Below are positions 11,806 to 23,060 of a stretch of 64,000 nt of DNA, piece after piece. How positions within the stretch are numbered: position 1 is the first letter of the stretch; each line of letters opens with the position of its first letter. Position numbers and translations under genes: made by a program. The stretch covers positions 14,020,095-14,084,094 of the forward strand of contig JAOWCC010000936.1 of NCBI GenBank assembly GCA_030867875.1. Reading direction: 5' to 3'. The notes beneath the pieces are model-generated. The model worked only from the letters and a program-made list of their open reading frames with translations, searched no databases and was not told where the DNA came from. The stretch is from Actinernus sp. WN-2022 (Eukaryota > Cnidaria > Anthozoa > Actiniaria > Actinernidae).

Positions 11806-11876
11806 TTAACGCTTCGCGCTTACTTGTCGAAACCATCATATTCTCATGACCACACAACAATTTACTTCCAATTCAC

Positions 11877-12187
11877 CTTATTAGCATTGTTCTCCTTGTA
11901 AACCACCCAAGTGTTCCCATCTACTGACAGAGATATCATGTACGTTGTTGTCCACTCTGACGACGCTGGAGAACCCTGGGTAGCAATGGCACAAAGAATG
12001 TAAACGTCACCCAAGTCGATCTGCAAATAGTCATTTGGATCCGTGTTTGTACTTGGAGCCCAAGATCTTGGAGCATACAGCCTGGCAAAGTGAACCGCGA
12101 AATCTGCATTGTATTGAGTTGTTACAGTAATCCTGTGCTCTGGAATATCACCACTCCACCGCACTCCAATAGCAGCATTAGCACACT
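11877..12187 (-). CDS. Discoidin (F5/8 type C) exon, N-terminal half, domain 4
   Basis: Internal exon of 311 nt in the minus-strand multi-discoidin gene. The acceptor is TTTGTAG at 12,188-12,190 and the donor AAG/GTGAAT at 11,876-11,871. It starts with a split codon before Cys and encodes HRITVTTQYNADFAVHFARL, SWAP, a YLQIDLGDVYILCAIATQG core and SLSVDGNTWVVYKENNANK, the standard N-terminal two thirds of an F5/8 type C domain. The upstream exon at 12,524-12,668 joins to it in frame (phase 1). I could not find the C-terminal half exon expected between here and 5,102. Confidence 0.9.
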
Positions 12188-12523
12188 CTACAAACACAAA
12201 CAATATAAGCGTTATGAACGATTCTAATGCAAACATATAAAGTAACCTGCTAAAATGCATTTAAGCCTAGTCCTTGATCATTAGTGCCGCTTCTTCCTAT
12301 CTGTAAGGACAAGTACCGCTAATAATACGTATGGCACTGCATATGTTGCGTGTGCGTATGCTAATTTAGCTAGTGAGTACTAGGCTTTAAACTCATAGTT
12401 GTCATGTTTTGATGCTGGTTTGGTAAGCGCTAGCGTTGACATCATTTGGTTGGAGCTAAGAAATAAACTAATTACATGTCTATACGCATTAAAATTGTAT
12501 TGGTCCGTCGACGTACGTCTTAC

Positions 12524-12668
12524 CTGTTTTGGGTCGTCCATATATTTCTACTCTCATGCAAACTCCGTCTCTGCTAGTTATTGGTAAAAACTTGAGGTAC
12601 CGTACTGCGAAGGAATGAGACAGGTGTTTCTTTACTGTGGTACTGCGGTCGAAATTTCCTAGAAATAC
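12524..12668 (-). CDS. Discoidin (F5/8 type C) exon, C-terminal half
   Basis: A 145-nt exon, acceptor TTTCAG above 12,668 and donor ACAG/GTAAGA below 12,524. It encodes VFLGNFDRSTTVKKHLSHSF followed by AVRYLKFLPITSRDGV and RVEIYGRPKT. This is the last third of a discoidin domain with the GN.D motif, the ARYxRxxP-like strand and the terminal R-E-YG. It is the best partner for the N-terminal half at 32,134-32,456, about 19.5 kb upstream in the transcript. The intron between them would hold the Gypsy, DIRS and inverted-arm repeats. Confidence 0.88.
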
Positions 12669-14211
12669 CTGAAATCATCAAGAAAATAAAGAAACGTCAG
12701 ATTTTAATTAAAGGTAAGTCATTGCAATTGATTTGTTGAGATTTTCTATATTTTCGAAAGTTACATAATTATTAATTTAACACATAAAGGTAGTTTAGTA
12801 CCTGTACACATAGATTAATACATTTTGGCGCTTCTACTTAATGCACAATCTTCTTGCATAACAACCGTCCACTTTTCTGCCCTTTCTTTAGTCTTAAGAG
12901 GGCATCCATGTGAAAACCATGCACCATGAAACAATGAGTCTACATGGTACATCTCAGATTTTGTTCATATTTTGCACATATATTACTATTGGCCTGGCAT
13001 TAGACTTGGTAGAATATTTTGGAAAAATTCCAAAAACAGTAAGAGATATGGGGGTTAGTATGAACTGCCTTGGTTTGAGGGGTATTTCCACTTCGTTTTT
13101 TTAGTCATGTTTACAGGAATTTTTTGAACAAACCATAAAAGCTATATACACAAAACGTTTCTACAGCATAAACACGACCAATTGCAATTTAATTATGATA
13201 TAAGTGGCAAAAAATATTCAGTATTCAAGGAGTAAGGTTTTCATGTACAAGTGACTTCCGAAATTATTTTTCCATAAGTCAAATTTTAGGGTAAAATGAC
13301 ATTCGAATACTATCGATGCGCCGAAATTGTAGAAGATGAGACAGTTATTATTTTGTAGATCAGTCATTTGAAAATACAACTGGGGACTAAAATGTTTGTA
13401 AAGTTTATTCAGCTTGGGAGCAGTGAGACCAAAGTATTATACTCCCCTAACGCCCCGGACCCAACGTAAATAAACAATCAACGCCAGAGGTAAGCTGTAT
13501 CGTGTGAAGAATAACGGGACAAATAACGGACAGGAATGAGAAACATAGCCCTAAAATAACTGGATAATAAATTTATTTGTCACTTATGCCTATGGTTTAG
13601 CAATTAACAATCAACTAATTAACAATCGACTTCAAAATAAGAAAAATTAGTAATACGAAGGATGAATCAGCGATAAATGCATACCTGATTCTAGCCTTAT
13701 TTGTGCTCTCCTCCCCAGCTCTGTCATGGTCTCGAAGCCACAACTTACGATAATTATCTTCTTGTCGATTTTAAACCGAAAGAACATTTACCAGCTTTAG
13801 CAGTTTAGGTATTTATTGTACTTGCAAATGGCTTTGTAGCAGCCGCCATTTTGTTTAGGACTAGAACCCAGTCTGCTGTTGTGCACCACAGGCAGCCGAA
13901 CACAGATGTGGACATTCCATGTGGGCCCAACATATATACCAGTGTGAGTAATTTATATTATGAATCTCATGGAACAGAACTGAAAAAAATTATTGTGCAA
14001 TACATTGTACATCTACATAATTTTGTTTGCAAAACTTTTTTTTTATTTTTTTCAAGCTGATTATAGGTTAAAATTACCCATGATGCACCTGATATATGTA
14101 ACTGTTATGGGGTCAAATGTTTGCATACATTCATACACAAGGTCACAACAATGAATTATAAATGGTTTTTAACATCCCATGCATATATCTTGTATATTCA
14201 CACGACCCGCA
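12669..14211. other. Intron, nothing recognised
   Basis: Low-complexity AT-rich sequence with short frames only; no domain, RNA or element ends seen. Confidence 0.5.
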
Positions 14212-14395
14212 TGAGGCCATCCCAATAAAATGTTTCGTTTGCCATCGCCCGACCGACCGAATTGTTTTTTTGGAAAAGTTAACAAAAATACAAAGCTTGA
14301 CATTGACCCAACTTTGGGGAAAAGTAAAAGGAAAAAAAGGATTGAAGAACATCCTTTCAACTACACCTCTTTTCCTAGCTCTCTACGTATTTGCA
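14212..14395. repeat. Dispersed repeat (pair with 26,240-26,425)
   Basis: Same-strand match to 26.24-26.43 kb: CATCCCAATA(A/G)AATGTTTC, CCATCG(C/T)CCGACCGACC, TTTTTTTGGAAAAGT, AATACAAAGCTTGA, AAAAAGGATTGAAG and ACACCTCTTTTCC. Non-coding; the frames over it are chance. Confidence 0.75.
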
Positions 14396-14840
14396 TTTTA
14401 TTGGGATGGCCTAATCATATGTGTCGGTGCCGAACTGGAGCGTAGTGCCATCCCAGAAAGCGAAGTTCAGAAACCTCTGACGTATGTTGCTATTGCTACA
14501 AACTATCTTAGAAAAGGGTTCAAAACACATCTGGGTGAACGATGAAACATAGTGTAGATCGTGACAGGCTTTATCTAGACTCGCCAGCATGAAGATGAAT
14601 TACGCTGGATTTACATATACATGTATGTGCGGGGCGCTTGTTCAGACTGCTGTTTATAGGTACACACGGTAAGCCACGCAGTTTATACGGATGAGTGGTT
14701 ATATTAGTTATCTTCTCATTAATGCGGCCGACCAGCAAGCACTGAGAGTGGTCATTGCCAGATACTTGTTTAACGTCCAAAGTGGTTCCTTAGCATCCTG
14801 TGATACACAGCTGCTGATGAATATGAGCGTCGTGAAACGG

Positions 14841-14916
14841 AATCTCGTTCCCAGAGCCCGCGACCTTTTGACCAGCGCCAACTGGCCAAAAGATCGCGGG
14901 CTCTGGGAACGAGATT
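14841..14916. mobile_element. Short palindromic MITE
   Basis: AATCTCGTTCCCAGAGCCCG at the left end is mirrored exactly at the right end, with a short loop around 14,872-14,886. 76 bp, non-coding. Confidence 0.85.
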
Positions 14917-15009
14917 GCGTGAGACGGGACCACCATTTTACGAGATCATCCGAGGCATGAGGGATCGAAAAGGCGGAAGCGCGAACCACTGCAATACAAT
15001 CGACTTTAT

Positions 15010-15450
15010 TTAGCGAGGGTTACACATAACAGTAAAATTAAACTGATAAACTAGTGGCCCTCTCTAAGCTATGTATAATATATAATTTTATACAATACTA
15101 TGATAACATACTAACACTAATAATCATACATAACTAGCAGAAATGGAACATAAAAAAATCTAAAATATAAATTTCTGGAGACTTAAAATTATTAATTAAC
15201 TACAGAAGTACCGACCCACTCCTCTTCCCCGTGTTAAAAACTATAAAGACTATTGGAATCTTAGTGTTTTTTTCTGACTTGCTAGAACTGACTTAAAGAG
15301 ATTTCTTTTAAAGCATTTAACGTTTCCGCTCGTTTTTAACGTGGGAGATAGATTGTTCCAGTCCTTCATTGTACTTACACTAAATGTGCGGCCACCTTCG
15401 GTGGTCTTTTTAAAGAGAGGGCAACATTGACTCGTTTTTATAAACAAACG
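15010..15450 (-). pseudogene. Non-LTR retrotransposon (CR1/L2/Jockey-like) 3' fragment
   Basis: The frame at 15,447-15,250 (minus) ends in the characteristic C-terminal tail of non-LTR reverse transcriptases: RTFSVSTMKDWNNLSPTL followed by a K..FK..L helix and a stop. Below 15,250 lies AT-rich sequence consistent with a 3' UTR. The catalytic part of the reverse transcriptase is missing, as expected for a 5'-truncated copy. The clade cannot be decided from the tail. Confidence 0.65.
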
Positions 15451-15451
15451 T

Positions 15452-15680
15452 ATGGAAAACTAAAAACATGATTGCACGCTTCCCAGCGCAGCTACATCCC
15501 TCAAATTTCAATCAGTTAATCTTTTACCTGGTATCTTAAGTTTGTGTCTGAAGAATATTTCAGTAATTCGATTTTACGGATTTTATTTGGCATCGGATTC
15601 CCATACAAACACTGTATTTCGCGCTATCTTTACACCCCTTTTAAAATGTCGGAATTAACCGCGAACTGGTCTATTACCTT
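15452..15680. repeat. Dispersed repeat (pair with 34,829-35,025)
   Basis: Direct match to 34.83-35.03 kb: GTATGGAAAACT, ATTGCACGCTTCCCAGC, CAGCTACATCCCTCAAATTT, GATTTTACGGATTTTATTTG followed by GCATCGGATTCCCATACAAACACTG, and AAAATGTCGGAATT. This copy holds a small extra segment near 15,515-15,550. Non-coding. Confidence 0.8.
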
Positions 15681-15991
15681 AAAACTGTAAAGAAATACGT
15701 TTTTCTTTGTGTACTATGTTGGTAGTTTTTCAGCTGTAGGATTTCCGGTGTCCGCGGGAAACAGGATATCAGGACATGTGACTTGTCCCTTCGTGTGTAC
15801 CGACCTTTACATCTGCGAGCGGGCGAGGCGTGCGGCATGATTTTTGTTCACTTGTGTTGGTTGTTCTTTTATCTTTTGTTTTCCATATATTTTTTAATGC
15901 AACGAGCTCCGCTATAAAGAGATACGAGGACGCCAGTAACAAATCGCATATAAGTGTATCACAGGCAGCTTTAACCGGAGAGTGAGCCATT

Positions 15992-16664
15992 ATGCACTAG
16001 TCAAAGTAAACCCCCCCTCTCAACCTGGTACAGGGTGGGGGAAATGTGGGGCTAACGATCACGTTTATCGAGGTAGAGTGCCCGAGGGGGTGGGGAAATA
16101 ACAGGTGAGGCCTGCTATGTGGGGCAAAACGTGGGAATTTGATCATGGCCGAGGAGGTCTGGTTCATGTTTATAGGCAGACAGACGACAGGGAAGCCAGA
16201 CAACTACAGTGACGATGAGACTGTGCTTTATTGCACTTGTGGAATGCCAGAGGAATGATTATGTGATAATGAGGACTGTGCTATTGAATGGTTCCATTTG
16301 GCATGTGTCAACTGCTCACTACACGTCCAAAAGAGAAGTGGATTTATCCAATCTGTCTTGATCAAGCATGATTGAAATGATGGTGTGTCATAGGTCATGC
16401 TTACGTTAGGTTATTAATTAGATGTTTGAACAGCTTGTTGAGTAATTTTTTATCAAACGAGTCCCCAGGGTTGGGGCGTTTTGCTGTCTACAATTGCCGC
16501 AATAGGTGGGGCATTTTCTTCAATTTGTCTCCCCCGTATTCTCAAATTCCCCACTAATCCCCACCCTGTCCCGGGTTGAGTGGGGAGGGGGCTGTACCGG
16601 GTTGAGTGGGGGGGGGGGGGGGGGGGGGGGGGGGTTAGGGGTTTACTTTGACTAACTAGTGCAT
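15992..16664. mobile_element. TIR transposon derivative carrying a PHD-finger remnant
   Basis: ATGCACTAGTCAAAGTAAAC at the left is mirrored by GTTTACTTTGACTAACTAGT plus GCAT at the right. The arms continue in C- and G-rich stretches (CCTGGTACAGGGTGGGG against CCCCACCCTGTCCCGGG). The right arm contains a pure G run at 16,608-16,634. The middle encodes the PHD-like fragment annotated separately. This suggests an internally deleted copy of a larger coding element. Target duplication not certain. Confidence 0.7.
16199..16380 (+). pseudogene. PHD zinc-finger remnant inside the TIR element
   Basis: The frame from 16,199 reads DNYSDDETVLYCTCGMPEE, a stop at 16,256-16,258, then LCDNEDCAIEWFHLACVNC. 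The order C-x-C, then CDN-x-x-C, then EWFH and C-x-x-C is that of a PHD finger of the histone-tail-reading type, including the Trp two residues before the zinc-binding His. One in-frame stop breaks it and no catalytic domain is attached. Cnidarian DNA transposons often carry PHD fingers next to a nuclease or transposase, so I read this as transposon cargo and not a host chromatin gene. Confidence 0.6.
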
Positions 16665-19280
16665 TACCACTCCGCCCTAAAATTAAAAATGAATAAAATA
16701 CCCTGTCTTGACAGTAGAGTACAGGTAAAAATATTTATAAATTGTATGATAATTTTACCTGACAGGCGCCATCAACAACAACCCCACCAAGTCCCAATGT
16801 ATTTCATACAATTCATAGTATAGCAAAAAAAAACATTGATTTAGAAGAGCGGAAAAAAGTGAAGAAAGCCTTCAATGCCTTTCATGCCTTCAATGGTAAT
16901 ATAGTTGTTTTTCCCTCGCAACGAGAAGATAAGCCACATTCCTTCTTTGAATATACACAAAATGAGCACTTGATCAACTCCGAATCCATCTCGTGGATAG
17001 GGCGCGAAATACACGTTCAGACGTTACACGCAGTTCCTGTCACGGAATTCTTGAGATATCATTATATCACTACAGGGATTTCATCTATTTCGGTGATACT
17101 ACATTTAATTTCATGGATTATGCACAAATTATGGTATTTCAAAGAACGAACAGAATGTTATGCACAAGATTAAAACAAATTGAGTCCATATTGTTAAACA
17201 AGGTAGTAATGACATCAGAATGGCTTCCCGTCGCGTCGCTGAATCTAAACGTTACTAACTTGGTAAACTATCCGGTGCGAACTAGCATGACGAGCATATA
17301 ATAAAGGGCTTCCAAGAAAACGAAACCATTAGGTTTTTTTTTAATTATGAAAAGAAAACATCGTTTCTTTACAGAATAAAAACTAAAGACTTGAATGCAC
17401 TCATTCACCCCGCTCGCAAAACTCCGAGTGACTCGGATTACAAGCTGTATTTAAATCGTAGCGTAGTTTGAAATCCTCTAGATATCATAGTTAAAGAATT
17501 GTTTTTGTCTTTGATCCAATCAAACAATTTTAAACGAACATACTGCCATAAACTATGAAGACCTATTTTGCAGCTTTGACTCCATCAAACTCGACAATAA
17601 TTCAGTCACTTTAGACATCCGAATATCGGGTGATGGACTTGATCACCCTTCAAAACTAAAATAATATTGAAAATGACTGTGCATTCGAATTCTTAAAGCA
17701 ATTTTTGGTAGAAAATATGTGAAATTCACCGTATTTTCGATTTTAATCGAAAAAAAATCACCGTGTCACCATATCGTTATGTATGTTCAATAACAGAACA
17801 TTGCGGATTTTGAGAGTGCGTACTCTCTAACCCAGCATTAACTTTACAGAGATTTTTTTAACCAGAGCAGAGATCTATTGTGCGTCAATCTAAAAATATT
17901 ATTTTAAATTCAAAGAAAAGAAGGCCGCGACTCCACTAACGGCCATTGCCAGACAGCATTTATCGGGATTAAAAAAGACCTATTGAAGCAGCGTTAAATA
18001 AAAATTCAACAGAAGCGACAAAATATAAATAAAATTAGTTGATTTTGGTTTTAATATGCTGACGGGACTTAGTACTAAAGCAGGTAAAAATATAATCTTT
18101 CTACTTAAAATCAGTTGCGATTGCGACATGTTACAACATAAGGTATATCTTGCTCTGATTTTGAACATTTCAGGGCCCGACAGGGGGTCAAACAGTTTGA
18201 TTGTCATATCTCAAAGGCCTTTTACGATACATTTCAGCCAAACTATTTCACATGGGACATATAAATGAGTGCCAAGTTTAAAGGAAATCGGAGATGTGCA
18301 CTGTAGACTCGTCTGCATGGTTCTCACATGGATCCTCTCTTAAAGGGAACTTCCATTGAAAACAATGTTTGCTCTCAAATGTTTGTTATGGATATCTAAA
18401 TCTAATGCTGTGTTTGTCTCCTGTAAATTGTACACTAGATGTCAGTTATGCACCGATTTTCCTGTCCATAAAAATCATTTGAATTTCCCGGGCGCCGCCA
18501 TCTTGGATATTATGACGTCATATGTTTTCCCATGTTGTTACACAACAAAAGAGCTATTGTCTCCAGATTTGTGGCAGGCAACGTGCGTGTAGAAAATCAA
18601 CACACTTATTTTTCACACGGCGCAGTTTTCTTTGTTCATTCGGTAGAATATATCTCATATTTTCACACCACACCTCAGTTTCTTTGTTCCCCTTGCATTG
18701 TAATAATGTATTCTCCTCGACTTGCCCTAGTTCTTAGAACTACTTACTATTCATAACGCTACTAATGAGATGCAAATATGAAATACGGTATAATAATACT
18801 CCATTATCGACTAGCCACCCATGTGCACGTGTGTATGCAGGAATAAACTGACCAAGAGCAGAACGCTCTCTTCTTGCTCAGTTGTTTCCAGCTCTGCTGT
18901 AATAAAGATCAACGAAATCGGTAGTACGACACCGCGAACTTGACAGTTGACAGATTTGTCGTTTGGTAAAACAGACTTATCTGAAATATTGCAATCACCT
19001 ATTGCATGGTTTTTATATTTCTCTTTCAGCCAGTTCTTGAAGGTAACCTGATAGTGAAATATGGCTGAGGTACCCATGATTCCCCGCTGGCGCTGATAAT
19101 CCGGTGGAACAAGACGCCGCTAATCAAGTACCTCTTGCACCTGCTGTGAACCAGCCAGTGGTTCAGGGAGATGAGGCCAACCAACCGGCTGACGCCGCTA
19201 ACCTATTGCCAATGAGACTAAGGCCGAACTCGAGGTAAATAATCTCAAGTACTTGTCTTCTGAATTGTTTCTGCTTATGT
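16665..19280. other. Intron, nothing clearly identified
   Basis: Contains a 104-codon plus-strand frame at 16,859-17,173 with no recognisable domain and no supporting splice or promoter context. A CCGCCATCTTGGATATTATGACGTCA segment near 18,495 looks repeat-derived. From 19,100 to 19,215 a plus-strand frame rich in Asn, Ala, Gln and Pro could be a decayed retroelement gag piece. None is strong enough to call a gene. Confidence 0.4.
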
Positions 19281-19675
19281 GATGTATTACGCTGGAAGGC
19301 GGGGCGACGTTTTCTTCTCTCGCTGGCAGCCATTCTGTAATGGATTCTTTCGGGGGTTGGGCGTTAGTTGATTACAGTTTGGAGAGTATTACGCTGAAAA
19401 GCAGGGCGAAGTCTTCGCTGGCAGCCATTCTGTAATGTGATTCTTTCGGCGGTTGGCCGTTGGCCGTTGGCTGATTACAGTTTGGAGGTTATTATGCTGA
19501 AAAGCGGGAGGAAGTTTCGCTGGCAGTCATTTTGTAATATGATCCTTCGGCAGTTGGCCGTTGGCTCATTACAGTTTGGAGAGTATTATGCTGAAAAGCG
19601 GGGCTGGCAGCCACTTCGTAATATCATTCCTTCGGCGGTTGGTCGTTGGTTGATTACAGTTTGAAGAGTATCACA
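19281..19675. repeat. Minisatellite, about 102-bp period, four copies
   Basis: ATTA(C/T)GCTG(A/G)AA(A/G)GC(G/A)GG starts at about 19,286, 19,388, 19,491 and 19,583. Each copy also carries TTCG.TGGCAG(C/T)CA, CTTTCGGCGGTTGG-like and TGATTACAGTTTGGAG segments. The last unit is about 10 bp shorter. Non-coding; the frame over it reflects the repeat. Confidence 0.9.
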
Positions 19676-20169
19676 AGTAATCAAACTCCATTCTTATTAT
19701 TCCCTTCATAGCATAATGGACACATGATTAACGCGATGGAATTCATTATAATTCTAGCCTTGCATTCTCGTCTATCAAACAGAATGACAACACGGAGTAG
19801 GTGCCGGTGGCTCAGTGACCAAATAATAAAAATCCCAATACACGAGGAATAAAAGCATTGTACCCAGAACAATGTAGTGTATTATTGTCCCTGAGTCGGC
19901 TGAATGGGCTGGTATAATAGACTAACATAATAAGAAATTAGAATGGTTTGTCTAGTTAATGAAACAAAGGATTGTGCAATGCAAACATGTCACCTCCTGA
20001 GCACACAAGGAGGAGTATGTGATCTTAACTTGGCGCTAACGTTACAAATTAGTACGGACATTTTTCAATAGACTCCATAGGGATTGGGTGACGTTAATAA
20101 CAAGAGTGTTTTCTACGAGTACGACTAGAGATTTGGACAGAGAATCGAAGCAATGTCCTTCTTGTCTTC

Positions 20170-20945
20170 CCTTTGTCTAGAAACTGAAGAAGGACTTCGA
20201 GTGTCTCCAAAAAACCATCACCGAGTTCGCACAACCGCCGGTGCAAGGAGCTCAAGAAAAGATTATCAACTACACTTCCCGCCCGCTGACGGAATTTAAT
20301 AAATACGACGCCCTCGACATGTTCCAGACATTGTATGACGTTGCCTACGAAACTAAGCACGAGAAGGCAGGGAGTTAATCGCAGGGGAAAACCCCTCGAG
20401 CAATCAGAAGCAGGTTTTGGAATGGATAAGAAATAAGGTATCAATCTTCCCATTCTTTGGACATTTTACTGGGACCTATAAAGGGGAATCGTACAATTAG
20501 TATCGACCCCCACGAAAGATCTTTAGGAACAATATGTCATGCAAATCGTTCCTTTGCTTCATACATAAGACACTTATCGACCGCCTGAGAACAGGCGCAA
20601 TTTCATTGTTAGGGAAAGTAGGTGTGGTCGATCCACCCTACATCGTTCTCCCCTTACCAGTGGAACCTACGAAACCGCGCCTATGCCATGATGCTCGTTA
20701 TTTGAACCTTTGGATGCGAGACAAGCCATTCACGCTTGACGGCCTTAGAGATATTCCACGTTATGTATCCAAAGATTCTTACCAGACAGTCCTAGATGAT
20801 AAGTCTGGCTACGACCACATTTTACTAACAGAAGATAGTCGTACCTTCTTTGGCATCCAGTGGCGAGGCTGGTATTTTACATACGATACACTCCCCTTTG
20901 GATGGAAAACCACGCCGGGCACAAATGATCGTAAAAACGGCGGGT
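20170..20945 (+). pseudogene. DIRS-like retroelement fragment (gag end and start of reverse transcriptase)
   Basis: The frame 20,534-20,983 shows the N-terminal reverse transcriptase blocks of a DIRS-like element: KPRLCHDARYLNLWMRDKPF, then YQTVLDDKSGYDHILL containing the first catalytic Asp region. FFGIQWRGWYF and TLPFGWKTTP follow. Just after this the sequence switches to an unrelated dispersed repeat at about 20,920, so the second Asp-Asp box is missing. Upstream, 20,170-20,385 encodes a charged segment ending at a stop that may be the end of the gag-like protein. DIRS elements integrate by a tyrosine recombinase; none is attached here. Truncated and inactive. Confidence 0.7.
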
Positions 20946-21300
20946 TTTATATATATTTAAAAGTTTTCGACATAGAAGAATGAATTTTGGTAGGTGTATA
21001 AAGGAGTGTAAACAAAACATAGTCTGATAAGTTAAGCTAATATAGCCATCGTTATGACGTCACAATGACGTCATATATCATTTTCTAATAGGTTCCTTAT
21101 AAATTTTTATTACCTCTAAAAACGTTTTATTATAACTTTTTTAAATCTCTTGTTCATGAGAATGAAATAATCGAAAACCCGTTATCGATCGGTTGAAGCA
21201 AACGAAAGTTATTAAAGTTTGAATTTTGGTAATTTTCCCGCCAAAAATTGGCGGGAAATAAATAGCATAAAACCATTTATGAAAATGTCGCTTGTTTTAA
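20919..21300. repeat. Dispersed TGACGTCA-bearing repeat, copy 1 (pair with 28,378-28,790)
   Basis: Same-strand match to 28.38-28.79 kb: GGGCACAAA(T/C)GA(T/C)C(G/A)TAAAAACGGC, the doubled TGACGTCACAATGACGTCAT near 21,055, CTCTAAAAACG, GAGAATGAA...AATCGAAAACCCG, and TTTTTCCCGCCAAAA(A)TTGGCGGGAAATAAA. Non-coding. The CRE-type octamers are part of the repeat consensus. Confidence 0.8.
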
Positions 21301-23060
21301 CTTTTACAGTTCGAAATACTGGTGCATCATATTTTGTATGGGAAACAAAGCAGAAGATATTAGGAGCTCATTCTCCCTGCCAGAAGGATGTCGTCAAAGC
21401 AAAATTAGAAACGCACTTAGTGTGCATGAGGAATGCCAACATTGAACGGGTTAAATTTAATCAACACCATCAAAGGGAGGGGGAATCTGTTGGGAGTTTC
21501 ATCACTGATCTGCATAAACTTAGCGAATGGGTGCAATTATGGCAGTTTATGAGACGAAATGATCAGACAGGATAGTTGTTGGATTAGCCGATGCGAAACT
21601 GTCTGAGAAAATGTAGCTTAACCTAAACCGGCTTACCCGAGAAACTGTTGTAAATCGGGCCCGCCAGTAAGATATCATCCACAAACAACATCATTTGATA
21701 AGGAATGGGTTTTAGGAAGATGACAAATATTTAAGCGGTTTTTACCAAGCATAACCAAGCACGCACTCAATGATGTCGAAATCCACAGGGAGCCCAAAAG
21801 CCAAGCGTACCAAATAGAGATACTGGTACGGAATCATGCACAAGTTGTGGGAGGAAGTCCCATAGTAGAGAACAGTCCCCATCGAAAAATGTCATAAGAA
21901 CTCAGAGATTCAGCAAAGAAACTGTTTGGACCAAATCAAAAGGAGTTGGGTGTGGTATGGCAGATTACAGCCAGCCCACAACACGGCTCTAGTGTTATTG
22001 ATCAAGAAATGAATAGATGAACAGGATGCAAGACCTCGGAGTGATTACAACCATTGAACAGCCAACAGAAAGGTGCGCTGGTATCGTTGTTGTCACAAAA
22101 CTAGATGGCAGAGTCCGTGTATATAGTATGGCGATCTCACGAAGTTAAATGACAATTGTTACGTGTTGGTGTGCCACCAACTACCATCAGTAGACGAGAC
22201 ACTAGGCTTACTTAATGGAGCTAAAGTCTTTAACAAACGTGATACCAACAGTGGGTTCTCGAAAATTTCCGTTGCCAAATAATTAGTTCCACTAACTACC
22301 CTTCGGATGATTTTGCTTTGAACGTCTTCCGTTCGGTATAAATTCTGCACTAGAATATTTTCAAAGGCGAATATCTCAGATTCTAGAACGACTATAAGTA
22401 GCCCGTTGTCAAATATATGACGTGTTAGTGTTGGAGGTAGCCAGAAGGAACACGACGAGAATATAACAGCAGTTCTACATAGGCTCAACAGAGAAAATAT
22501 AACACTGAACCCAAAGAAGTGTGTCTCATTCTCCAAAGGTTCATTCAGATTTATTGAGCACGTGTTCAGTGCATAGGGTATTTTTGCAGACCCAGAGAAG
22601 ATAAAGCCAATTCAAGAACTGGAAAGCCTGTCATCAATTCCGGAAGTCAGACGATTTCTTGGAATGGCCAACCAACTAGGGACGTTTCAGCCCAATCTAG
22701 CGGACTGAAATAAGCAAACCCTTGCGTGACCACCTCAACAAAAAGAACGTAGCAGAGAGCAGAGTAAACAGCCTTTGAGAACAGATCAGTGCCCCAACAC
22801 TATCCCATTATGACCCTACAAAGGAGACACATATAACTGCAGATGGTTTAAACTAGGGGGTTGGCGATCTTCTCACCCAAATACAAAGAAACGGCGAGTG
22901 GAGGCAAGTAGTATATGCCCAAATCGTAAAGGAAGCGCCGGCTATCGTGTGTGCTTGCGAGCGTTTCCAAGAGTACCTGTTCGGAACATCTTTTCAGACA
23001 CTGATCACGAGATTTTGGTGCCTCTCTTGACAAGCAAGACTGTGCCCAAAGAAAGGAAAG
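21290..23060 (+). pseudogene. Ty3/Gypsy retrotransposon gag-pol, heavily mutated
   Basis: Consecutive pieces in Gypsy order on the plus strand. A gag-like region at 21,370-21,660 contains VKFNQHHQREGESVGSFITD and then, in shifting frames, VVGLADAKLSEKM. A zinc-knuckle remnant CTSCGRKSH lies near 21,840. Reverse transcriptase pieces follow at 22,020-22,400 (MQDLGVITTIEQPTE, AGIVVVTKLDGRVRV, then FERLPFGINSALEYF without an intact YVDD box). An RNase H region follows at 22,840-23,000 with GVGDLLTQIQRNGEWRQVVYA and IVCACERFQEYLFG. Dozens of stops and shifts break it, and no LTRs or integrase are visible. Old and inactive. Confidence 0.8.

Noticed and set aside
16859..17173. 104-codon plus-strand frame
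   Set aside because: No domain, composition bias or splice context; an overlapping frame is equally long.
20094..20453. 119-codon minus-strand frame
   Set aside because: It is the shadow of the plus-strand DIRS-like gag end and has no recognisable features.
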